From: Alphaproteobacteria bacterium
GTDB taxonomy: Bacteria; Pseudomonadota; Alphaproteobacteria; RF32; CAG-239
DNA length: 5,314 nt
NCBI GenBank assembly: GCA_017650255.1
Contig: JAGCFG010000123.1
Coordinates: 1-5,314, forward strand
Direction: 5' to 3'
Part shown: piece by piece, positions 1 through 5,314 of the stretch
Layout: each line of letters opens with the position of its first letter
Numbering within the stretch: the stretch's first letter is position 1
Made by a program: the position numbers and the translations under genes
The notes under the pieces: generated by a model
What the model was told of the DNA's origin: nothing
Seen by the model: the letters and a program-made list of their open reading frames with translations, nothing else
Database searches by the model: none

Positions 1-1
1 A

Positions 2-976
2 CTCGATTTCGGACTTGACTTTCGCGATATCTTAAAAATTCGCAAAGACCACCGCAACTTTTTCGGCATCGTCAACGGATATGACAAAAACCTCATCTCC
101 CCCAACCGAGAAAAAATCAATTCAATTAATACCTATTTTGGTTCTTTCAAATTTGTATTTTATGATGAAAATACTCCTCAGGGCAAACTCGAAAACAAAA
201 AAGAATTCATCAAGCTGCTTTCTAAAATTGCTACTGATAAAGATTTTAAAGCAAAAGTTATTCCCCTTATAGATATATACAAATTTGCCGACATTGAAAA
301 ATCAGTCAAAAATGTTGAAAGAACCCCGATTATATGCGCCACGAGCCGACTTGTCGAACAAAAAGGCTATGACGTAGCAGCAATGTCCATTATCAACCTC
401 GCTCAAAAGTTTTCTCACTTCAAAAATCTCGATTTGCCTATTTTCATCTTAGGTGGCGCCGGAGATTCCCAATATTTTGAAACATTAACTAACCTAAAAG
501 ATAAAATTATATCAATCAACCCAAAATACGGCGACAGAATTTTTGTTTTTCGTGGCTATCAAGACCACTTTGCTTATGCAATACAAATGGCTTCCGATTT
601 TTATATGATGCCATGCCGCTTTGAACCATGCGGATTAACTCAAATGGAAGCAATGGCAAAAGGCACTTTGCCTGTTGCAATGTCCACTGGTGGATTGGTC
701 GATACCATAGAAGATGGCGTAGACGGTTTTAGAACAGCTGTATTTTTCTCTCCCAGCAAACGTAAAGTATATGGCAGCAATCTGGACGCCCAAAGACTGA
801 AAAACAACGTCAATGCCTATACCGAAACACTCGAAAAAGCCCTAAAATACTTCTATCGTCAACACAAAGCTTTAACCCAAATGACATTCAACGCCATGCA
901 CAAAGACTTCGGCTGGAATGTCGAAAACGGAAGTATCTATAAATATCATCAACTTTTCAAAACCGGCAGTTTGTAA
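2..976 (+). CDS. glgA: Glycogen/starch synthase (GT5 family), C-terminal part; 5' end outside window
   Basis: The frame is open from the window edge to a TAA at 974-976, giving 324 residues of a cytoplasmic ADP/UDP-glucose:glucan 4-alpha-glucosyltransferase that elongates alpha-1,4 glucan chains for storage. Seen directly, numbered from base 2: a GIVNGYD motif (residues 22-28), matching the GI.NGVD site at the end of the N-terminal GT5 domain; SRLVEQKG (115-122), the start of the C-terminal GT-B Rossmann domain; GGAGD (151-155); RFEPCGLTQ (206-214), with E208 aligning to the catalytic Glu of GT5 enzymes; and STGGLVDT (228-235), the nucleotide-sugar loop. The end (DFGWNVENGSIYKY) matches the DFSWE..A.KY tail of the family. 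The first 150-250 residues, including the KxGG-type ADP-glucose site, are not in the window. The stretch between NGYD and SRLVEQKG is about 85 residues, longer than usual. The family call is firm; donor specificity (ADP- or UDP-glucose) cannot be read from this part. Confidence 0.9.
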   Translation, partial: LDFGLDFRDILKIRKDHRNFFGIVNGYDKNLISPNREKINSINTYFGSFKFVFYDENTPQGKLENKKEFIKLLSKIATDKDFKAKVIPLIDIYKFADIEKSVKNVERTPIICATSRLVEQKGYDVAAMSIINLAQKFSHFKNLDLPIFILGGAGDSQYFETLTNLKDKIISINPKYGDRIFVFRGYQDHFAYAIQMASDFYMMPCRFEPCGLTQMEAMAKGTLPVAMSTGGLVDTIEDGVDGFRTAVFFSPSKRKVYGSNLDAQRLKNNVNAYTETLEKALKYFYRQHKALTQMTFNAMHKDFGWNVENGSIYKYHQLFKTGSL

Positions 977-993
977 AAAATTGCATTTTTTTC

Positions 994-1022
994 TTGTAAA
1001 TCTGAATTAAACCTAATATTTT
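994..1022 (+). promoter_or_regulatory. Weak candidate sigma-70 promoter for hydCBA
   Basis: TTGTAA at 994-999 (4 of 6 matches to the -35 consensus) lies 17 bp before TATTTT at 1017-1022 (4 of 6 matches to the -10). The predicted transcript would start near 1029, leaving a leader of about 30 nt before hydC. In such AT-rich DNA a match of this quality can arise by chance, so this is only a candidate. The operon may also be read from a promoter upstream of glgA. Confidence 0.25.
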
Positions 1023-1044
1023 GTAGGCGAAAAAATATCTCGTT

Positions 1045-1053
1045 AAGGAAGGA
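1045..1053 (+). promoter_or_regulatory. Shine-Dalgarno site of hydC
   Basis: AAGGAAGGA contains two overlapping purine-rich SD cores and ends 6 nt before the ATG at 1060. It fixes the hydC start, which also gives the usual length for this family. Confidence 0.8.
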
Positions 1054-1059
1054 AAATAT

Positions 1060-1542
1060 ATGACCGACACTTCTGTTGCGGCACAAGTAGCCGCCAAATG
1101 GCGCAAAAAGCGCGGATCTTTAATTATGGCATTGCACGAATTGCAAGATATCAAAGGATATGTTCCTTGGGACGACGCCATGGAAATGGCAAAAGATATG
1201 AATATTCCTCTGGCTCGTATCTACGAAGTTTTAACCTTTTATAACTTCTTTAAATTAGAAGCTCCTGGAAAAGCCGTTATATCAGTTTGCACCGGAACAG
1301 CCTGCTATTTGAAAGGTAACGATAAAACTTTGGAAGAATTCAAAAAACAACTTGGCATCAACGAAGGAGAAAGCACCCCCGACAAAATGTTCCACCTGCA
1401 GTGCGTTCGTTGCGTTGGCTGCTGCGGTTTGGCTCCTGTTTGTGTTGTAAACGGTAAAACCTACGGCAGAGTTACAACCGGAGATGTTTCCAATATCATT
1501 GCCGAATGGCGTAAAAAATTTGAAGAAGAAGATAAGGAGTAA
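1060..1542 (+). CDS. hydC: NADH-linked [FeFe] hydrogenase subunit HydC, NuoE-like [2Fe-2S] protein
   Basis: This 160-residue cytoplasmic protein is the small electron-transfer subunit of an NAD(H)-dependent [FeFe] hydrogenase, homologous to NuoE of complex I and about the length of Thermotoga HydC. An N-terminal helical part (about 10-65) carries the family signatures LHELQDIKGYVP and YEVLTFYNFF (55-64). A thioredoxin-like [2Fe-2S] domain follows, with expected ligands C77 and C82 (CTGTAC) and C118 and C122 (C-x3-C, followed by GLAP). Extra cysteines at 115, 121 and 128 crowd the second pair. HydC relays electrons between the flavin subunit HydB and HydA. It is the first gene of the hydCBA operon; its stop is 5 bp before hydB, and the hydB SD lies in its last codons. 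By sequence alone it could be a NuoE or a formate dehydrogenase gamma subunit, but the neighbouring HydA settles the role. Confidence 0.93.
   Translation: MTDTSVAAQVAAKWRKKRGSLIMALHELQDIKGYVPWDDAMEMAKDMNIPLARIYEVLTFYNFFKLEAPGKAVISVCTGTACYLKGNDKTLEEFKKQLGINEGESTPDKMFHLQCVRCVGCCGLAPVCVVNGKTYGRVTTGDVSNIIAEWRKKFEEEDKE
1534..1539 (+). promoter_or_regulatory. Shine-Dalgarno site of hydB, inside the end of hydC
   Basis: AAGGAG lies within the last two sense codons of hydC, just before its TAA (1540-1542), and 8 nt before the hydB ATG at 1548. Ribosomes finishing hydC would clear or occupy this site, suggesting translational coupling of the two subunits. It supports the ATG at 1548 over the in-frame ATG at 1557. 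Confidence 0.8.
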
Positions 1543-1547
1543 GCACC

Positions 1548-3227
1548 ATGGCTGATATGAGCGAAATTGAAAAAAGATTTGATATTCACGAAATTGCCAA
1601 GAACAAGCAACTCGAAATAGATAAATATACCTGCAACATCTATTGCTGCCACTCAACCGGTTGCAAATCTTCCGGCAGTGACGAAATATTGGATATCATG
1701 CAAAAAACCATCGAAGAGCACAATCTTCAAGACAAAGTAAGAATAGTCGCCACCGGTTGCATGGGTTTGTGCGCACAAGGTCCATTGATCAGAGTAGAGA
1801 TAAAAGGACAAAAAGATATTTTGTATAAAAGAGTAGAGCCTCTCATCTCTCGCATCATTGTTACCGAACATATTATTCCTGCCTTAAAATTATCAGAAAA
1901 CGAACAATTTGTTTTGCCTGAAGTTCTGCAAAAATATGTTCTTTCTCTTGACCTGCCTTTCTTCACCAAACAAGAAAAAGTTGTTTTGAAAATGGCCGGA
2001 CATTTGAACCCAGAAGATATACAAGAATATATGGCCGCAGGCGGTTATTTGGCTTTGGAAAAAGTTCTAAAAACCATGACCCCCGCCCAAGTTATAGAAG
2101 AAATCAAAAAATCAGGACTTCGTGGTCGCGGTGGTGCAGGCTTTTCTACAGGCACAAAATGGGATTTTGCCTCACGAGTAAAAGCAGAAGACGACAAATT
2201 CATCATCTGTAATGGTGACGAGGGCGACCCCGGTGCATATATGGATCGCAGTATTTTGGAATCCAATCCTCACGGTGTTATCGAAGGTATGATGATTGCC
2301 GCCTACGCAATCGGCGCAACCGAAGGATGGTTTTATATCAGAGCCGAATATCCTTTGGCCGTTGAGCGCATAGAAAAAGCAATCAAAGCCTGCAAAAAGA
2401 ACCGTTTGCTCGGCAACAACATTATGGGCACAAATTTCAACTTTAACATTGATATTCGTCTTGGTGCCGGTGCTTTTGTTTGCGGAGAAGAAACTGCTTT
2501 GATTCACTCCATCGAAGGCAAACGCGGCACACCTCGTCCGCGCCCGCCATACCCGACAGACAAAGGCTTGTGGCAAAAACCAAGCTGCATCAACAATGTA
2601 GAAACCCTTGCCAATGTTGCCCCAATCATTATGAAAGGCGCAGATTGGTTTTCGTCTTTCGGAACAGCCACTTCAAAAGGTACAAAAGTTTTTGCCCTCA
2701 CCGGCCAAGTTGAACACTCCGGACTTATCGAAGTTCCGATGGGAACAACCATCAACGAAATCGTCAACGAAATTGGTGGCGGTGTTCCAAACGGCAAAAA
2801 ACTCAAAGCCGTCCAAACCGGCGGTCCTTCCGGCGGTGTAATTCCTACAGAATACGTCAACCTGCCATTGTGCTACGAAGAGCTCAAAAAAGTCGGTTCG
2901 ATTATGGGTTCCGGCGGTATGATTGTTATTGACGAAAGTTCTGACATGGTAGATTTGGCAAAATTCTACCTCGACTTTACGGTTGATGAATCTTGCGGCA
3001 AATGCGCCCCATGTCGTATCGGCGGAAAACAAATGTTGATGTTGCTGGAAAAAATCAGCAAAGGCAACGCCACCAAGGCCGACATTGAGCAACTTCGTCA
3101 AATTGCCAACGCAATGCAAAAAGCATCTCTCTGCGGTTTGGGACAAACTGCTCCAAATCCGGTGCTTTCAACCTTGCGCTTTTTCGGCAATGAATACGAA
3201 GCAATAGTGTCGAAAAACAAAGAATAA
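1548..3227 (+). CDS. hydB: NADH-linked [FeFe] hydrogenase subunit HydB, NuoF-like FMN/NADH subunit lacking the C-terminal ferredoxin domain
   Basis: This 559-residue diaphorase subunit should bind FMN and NAD(H) and pass electrons to HydC and HydA. Domains in order: a thioredoxin-like [2Fe-2S] domain (about 25-110; ligands C34, C39, C71, C75); a linker; the NuoF flavin/NADH domain (about 185-355) with GRGGAGF (193-199), CNGDEGDPGAYMDR (221-234) and GAGAFVCGEETAL (306-318); an SLBB domain (about 378-430); and the NuoF [4Fe-4S] helical domain with C483, C486, C489 (ESCGKCAPCR) and C529 (SLCGLGQ). The protein ends about 15 residues after the LRFF motif. Classical bifurcating HydB (about 600-625 residues) continues there into a two-[4Fe-4S] ferredoxin-like domain, which is absent here. 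The end is not an obvious frameshift: hydA starts 13 bp later with its own SD. The assignment is firm; whether the complex bifurcates electrons to ferredoxin is open. Confidence 0.94.
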   Translation: MADMSEIEKRFDIHEIAKNKQLEIDKYTCNIYCCHSTGCKSSGSDEILDIMQKTIEEHNLQDKVRIVATGCMGLCAQGPLIRVEIKGQKDILYKRVEPLISRIIVTEHIIPALKLSENEQFVLPEVLQKYVLSLDLPFFTKQEKVVLKMAGHLNPEDIQEYMAAGGYLALEKVLKTMTPAQVIEEIKKSGLRGRGGAGFSTGTKWDFASRVKAEDDKFIICNGDEGDPGAYMDRSILESNPHGVIEGMMIAAYAIGATEGWFYIRAEYPLAVERIEKAIKACKKNRLLGNNIMGTNFNFNIDIRLGAGAFVCGEETALIHSIEGKRGTPRPRPPYPTDKGLWQKPSCINNVETLANVAPIIMKGADWFSSFGTATSKGTKVFALTGQVEHSGLIEVPMGTTINEIVNEIGGGVPNGKKLKAVQTGGPSGGVIPTEYVNLPLCYEELKKVGSIMGSGGMIVIDESSDMVDLAKFYLDFTVDESCGKCAPCRIGGKQMLMLLEKISKGNATKADIEQLRQIANAMQKASLCGLGQTAPNPVLSTLRFFGNEYEAIVSKNKE

Positions 3228-3233
3228 GAGGAG
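3228..3233 (+). promoter_or_regulatory. Shine-Dalgarno site of hydA
   Basis: GAGGAG directly follows the hydB stop and sits 7 nt before the ATG at 3241. It fixes the hydA start and shows that hydA has its own initiation site in the short gap. Confidence 0.8.
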
Positions 3234-3240
3234 CTAAATT

Positions 3241-5013
3241 ATGGGAAAATTAAAAATTGATAATCAAGAAGTTGAAGTTGCCGAAGGCACCTCTATCCTA
3301 GACGCCGCTCGCAGTGTTCAAATAGAAATTCCAACCTTGTGCAAACACCCGGATGTTGACCCGTCTGCCGGTTGCGGAATGTGTATTGTCCGTGTTAACG
3401 GACGCATCATGCGTTCTTGCTGCACACCTGTTGCTGAAGGAATGGAAGTTATTACTACCGACGCCGAACTCTTTGAAGTTCGCCGCATGGTCTTAAAATT
3501 GATTTTGAGTAACCACCCAAACTCCTGCCTTTCCTGCGCCCGTTCCGGACATTGCGAATTGCAAGATATGGCAAATGTATTCAACATCACCGACGCTCCG
3601 CTACCGAATTTGACCAAAAGAACTCCGATTGACGATTCTACCAAAGCAATCGTTCTCGACAGTTCAAAATGCATTCTCTGCGGACGCTGTGTTGAAGTAT
3701 GCCAAAACAAACAAAATATCTGGGCTTTGAGCTATCTAAACCGCGGTTTGGCAACCAGAATCACCCCTGCCAACGGCATCAACTTGGAAGACAGCCCATG
3801 TATCAAATGCGGACAATGCTCTGCACATTGCCCAACCGGCGCCATTGTAGAATATGACGATACAGGCAGAGTATGGGAAATGTTGCGTGATCCGGAAATT
3901 TATACCATTGTCCAAATTGCTCCGGCAGTCAGAGTTGCCATTGGTGAAGAGTTCGGATTCAAATTCGGAGCCAACTTAACCGGCAAAACTTATGCCGCCT
4001 TGCGCCGTATGGGTTTTGACAAGGTGTTCGACACCAACTTTGGTGCAGATTTGACCATTATTGAAGAAGCCACCGAGTTTGTCCGCCGCTTTACCCAAGA
4101 ACCGGAAAGCTTGCCGATGTTCACTTCTTGCTGCCCGGCTTGGGTCGATATGTTAGAGAAATTTAATTCGGATATGATTCCACACTTCTCAACTTGCAAA
4201 TCTCCCCAAGCAATGGTCGGCGCTTTAGCAAAAACCTATTTTGCCGAAAAGAACGGCATTGACCCGAAAAAAATTCGTGTTGTTTCGGTTATGCCATGCA
4301 CTGCCAAAAAATGGGAAATTGTCCGCAGCAAAGATATGAGTTCTTCCGGATATCAAGATATTGATGTTTCCATCACCACACGTGAATTTGCCAAAATGAT
4401 TAAGCAAGCCGGTATCGATTTTTGCAACATTGCAGAAGAAGCCGCCGACAATCCTCTGGGTGAATATTCCGGTGCCGGAACAATTTTCGGTGCAACCGGC
4501 GGTGTTATGATTGCCGCCCTGCGTACTGCATATTATTACATTACCGGACAAGAGCTGGCTCAGCCGAACTTTACCGACATTGAAGGTTTGGAAGGTATCA
4601 AAGAAACCACCGTAACCATCAACGGCAAAGATATTCGTATTGCTGTTGCTCACGGTGTCGGCAATGTGGAAATTATCTTGGATAGAATCCGTCAAGCCAA
4701 AGCCAACGGCGAAGAGTTGCCTTATCACTTTGTGGAGGTAATGGCTTGCCGCGGCGGATGCGTTGCCGGTGGCGGGCAGCCACGTGTTATCGGCGCACCC
4801 TTTGCCAAACCTTATGGTATTACTGATGAAATCAGACAAAAACGTGCCAATGGTTTGTTTGAAGAAGATTTGAACGCCAAAAACCGCTTTTCACACCACA
4901 ACGAGTCGATTAAAACCTTATATAAAGATTTTATTGGTCAAGCCGGTGGCGAAAAAGCACATCATCTCTTGCACACACACTACACACCGAGAGATATGTA
5001 TAAAAGCAAATAA
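3241..5013 (+). CDS. hydA: [FeFe] hydrogenase catalytic subunit HydA (NADH-linked, HydABC type)
   Basis: This 590-residue cytoplasmic subunit interconverts H2 with protons and electrons at the H-cluster. Domains: N-terminal [2Fe-2S] ferredoxin fold (C34, C45, C48 and C60 or C61); His-Cys [4Fe-4S] site (H92, C96, C99, C105); two [4Fe-4S] sites (C144/C147/C150 and C154; C187/C190/C193 and C197); then the H domain with L1 TSCCPAW (295-301), L2 MPCTAKK (351-357) and L3 MACRGGCVAGGGQP (501-514). By alignment to Clostridium pasteurianum CpI, the H-cluster ligands are C298, C353, C503 and C507, and C297 is the proton-shuttle Cys. M351, K356 and E359 are also kept. The C-terminal small-subunit helix ends in LLHTHYTPR. 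The length fits the CpI-like M3 layout without the extra C-terminal [2Fe-2S] domain of Thermotoga HydA. One oddity: the GGVMEA motif reads GGVMIA (I424). No hydEFG maturase genes lie in the window, so they must be elsewhere. It is the last gene of the operon, just before a terminator. Confidence 0.97.
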   Translation: MGKLKIDNQEVEVAEGTSILDAARSVQIEIPTLCKHPDVDPSAGCGMCIVRVNGRIMRSCCTPVAEGMEVITTDAELFEVRRMVLKLILSNHPNSCLSCARSGHCELQDMANVFNITDAPLPNLTKRTPIDDSTKAIVLDSSKCILCGRCVEVCQNKQNIWALSYLNRGLATRITPANGINLEDSPCIKCGQCSAHCPTGAIVEYDDTGRVWEMLRDPEIYTIVQIAPAVRVAIGEEFGFKFGANLTGKTYAALRRMGFDKVFDTNFGADLTIIEEATEFVRRFTQEPESLPMFTSCCPAWVDMLEKFNSDMIPHFSTCKSPQAMVGALAKTYFAEKNGIDPKKIRVVSVMPCTAKKWEIVRSKDMSSSGYQDIDVSITTREFAKMIKQAGIDFCNIAEEAADNPLGEYSGAGTIFGATGGVMIAALRTAYYYITGQELAQPNFTDIEGLEGIKETTVTINGKDIRIAVAHGVGNVEIILDRIRQAKANGEELPYHFVEVMACRGGCVAGGGQPRVIGAPFAKPYGITDEIRQKRANGLFEEDLNAKNRFSHHNESIKTLYKDFIGQAGGEKAHHLLHTHYTPRDMYKSK

Positions 5014-5016
5014 CTT

Positions 5017-5049
5017 AAAAAAGGCGCCCTCAACCGGCGCCTTTTTTTT
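5017..5049 (+). terminator. Strong intrinsic terminator after hydA
   Basis: GGCGCC (5023-5028), a 7-nt loop and GGCGCC (5036-5041) form a 6-bp GC stem. Six A's before it can extend the pairing with the eight T's after it (5042-5049). It begins 3 nt after the hydA stop and closes the hydCBA operon. Because the A and T tracts are symmetric, it could also stop transcription coming from the opposite direction. Confidence 0.93.
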
Positions 5050-5062
5050 CGACCTATATTCT

Positions 5063-5091
5063 TTGACAAACAAGTTATCACATGGTAGAAT
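5063..5091 (+). promoter_or_regulatory. Near-consensus sigma-70 promoter for the downstream gene
   Basis: A perfect -35 box TTGACA (5063-5068) is followed, after exactly 17 bp, by TAGAAT (5086-5091; 5 of 6 matches to the -10). Transcription should start near 5098, giving a leader of about 30 nt. It lies between the hydA terminator and the next start codon, so the downstream gene is a separate unit that looks housekeeping and fairly strongly expressed. Confidence 0.75.
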
Positions 5092-5113
5092 TGTGCAATA
5101 GTCAGCAAACTTT

Positions 5114-5118
5114 AGGAG
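5114..5118 (+). promoter_or_regulatory. Shine-Dalgarno site of the gene at 5128
   Basis: AGGAG lies 9 nt before the ATG at 5128 and, with the promoter upstream, supports this start for the truncated gene. Confidence 0.7.
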
Positions 5119-5127
5119 AAAAGAACC

Positions 5128-5314
5128 ATGGATAAAGTGGATGAATTTGATATTTTCGGGACAGGCCCAGAAAGTAGGCAAAAGCACGAAACATTAATGA
5201 AATTTCTTGATAGAGAAAGACAAAATAACCCTCAAGAAGTTACCCAAAGAGAAATCGATCTAATCAATAGATTGGATGAAAACAGCTGTATGTTGTTCAA
5301 TCCTCTGGAAATAA
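5128..5314 (+). CDS. Unrecognised protein, N-terminal part; 3' end outside window
   Basis: An ATG at 5128 opens a frame that stays open to the window edge (62 whole codons). A good promoter and SD precede it, so it is very likely a real gene although only its start is visible. The peptide begins MDKVDEFDIFGTG and is highly charged and rich in Glu, Asp, Arg, Asn and Gln, with few hydrophobic residues. There is no signal peptide, no membrane segment and only one Cys (in NSCMLF). The middle (about 18-50) looks helical and amphipathic. This suggests a soluble cytoplasmic protein. I do not recognise a family, and no function is proposed. It is separated from hydA by a terminator, so its link to the hydrogenase is positional only. 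Confidence 0.75.
   Translation, partial: MDKVDEFDIFGTGPESRQKHETLMKFLDRERQNNPQEVTQREIDLINRLDENSCMLFNPLEI

Larger units (their letters stand above)
977..1059 (+). other. glgA-hydC intergenic gap, no clear terminator
   Basis: This 83-bp AT-rich spacer separates the glycogen synthase stop from hydC. It starts with an A-run, TTGC and a T-run (about 975-992), which could fold only into an A:T stem with no GC core, so it is a poor intrinsic terminator. Read-through from glgA into the hydrogenase operon is therefore possible. No clear FNR or Rex palindrome was found by eye. Confidence 0.5.

Noticed and set aside
81..272. 63-codon forward frame inside the glycogen synthase segment
   Set aside because: It overlaps, in another frame, the coding sequence that carries clear GT5 motifs (GIVNGYD before it, SRLVEQKG after it). 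Its product is low-complexity Lys/Leu/Ser with no motif, and no SD precedes it.
383..976. ATG at 383 as the true start of the glycosyltransferase
   Set aside because: The same frame is open back to base 2 and encodes conserved GT5 motifs upstream of 383, including SRLVEQKG. The ATG at 383 is an internal Met.
975..992. A-run/T-run hairpin after glgA as a terminator
   Set aside because: The stem would be only A:T pairs around TTGCA with no GC core, too weak to call an intrinsic terminator.
994..1011. Rex-like redox operator (TTGTAAA half site)
   Set aside because: Only the left half resembles the Rex consensus TTGTGAA; the right half (GAATTAAA) does not form the inverted repeat.
1282..3146. 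Several long minus-strand open frames opposite hydC and hydB
   Set aside because: They lie antisense to genes with unmistakable conserved motifs, have no SD or operon logic, and encode Phe/Cys-rich products typical of reverse complements.
1060..3227. hydC and hydB as nuoE and nuoF of respiratory complex I
   Set aside because: HydB carries an N-terminal thioredoxin-like [2Fe-2S] domain absent from ordinary NuoF, and the next gene is an H-cluster hydrogenase rather than nuoG.
4225..5187. Minus-strand open frames opposite hydA and across the terminator
   Set aside because: The first mirrors the HydA H domain. The second crosses the hydA end, the intrinsic terminator and the downstream promoter, which is inconsistent with a real gene.

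Overview
The window (about 43% GC by eye, all genes on the + strand) looks like the chromosome of an anaerobic, fermentative bacterium. Its core is a compact three-gene operon for an NAD(H)-linked, multi-subunit [FeFe] hydrogenase in the order hydC-hydB-hydA. Such enzymes occur in strict anaerobes that dispose of reductant as H2. I cannot name the lineage. The AT-leaning composition, purine-rich Shine-Dalgarno sites and a glycogen-synthase gene next door would suit an uncultured gut or syntrophic bacterium, but this is only an impression.

Layout. Positions 2-976 hold the C-terminal 324 residues of a GT5 glycogen/starch synthase (GlgA type); its N-terminus lies outside the window. An 83-bp gap (977-1059) has no convincing terminator, only a weak promoter candidate and a strong ribosome binding site. 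Then come hydC (1060-1542, NuoE-like [2Fe-2S] subunit), hydB (1548-3227, NuoF-like flavin/NADH subunit) and hydA (3241-5013, catalytic H-cluster subunit). The gaps between them are 5 and 13 bp, and each gene has its own Shine-Dalgarno. A strong, symmetric intrinsic terminator (5017-5049) closes the operon. A near-consensus sigma-70 promoter (TTGACA, 17-bp spacer, TAGAAT) then drives a new gene at 5128 that runs off the window and that I do not recognise.

How the genes work together. HydB should exchange electrons with NAD(H) through FMN. HydC and the HydB clusters relay them to the cluster chain of HydA, where the H-cluster reduces protons or oxidises H2. In the best-studied HydABC enzymes (Thermotoga, Acetobacterium) this is coupled to ferredoxin by electron bifurcation/confurcation. 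The glycogen synthase handles carbon storage and may be adjacent by chance, although both fit a sugar-fermenting physiology.

Points of interest. HydB stops cleanly after its NuoF-type [4Fe-4S] module and lacks the C-terminal two-cluster ferredoxin-like domain of classical bifurcating HydB. HydA has Ile in place of the highly conserved Glu of the GGVMEA motif, while all H-cluster ligands and the known proton-shuttle residues remain. The glycogen synthase has an unusually long linker between its two Rossmann domains. I found no CRISPR array, insertion sequence, tRNA, rRNA or maturase gene.
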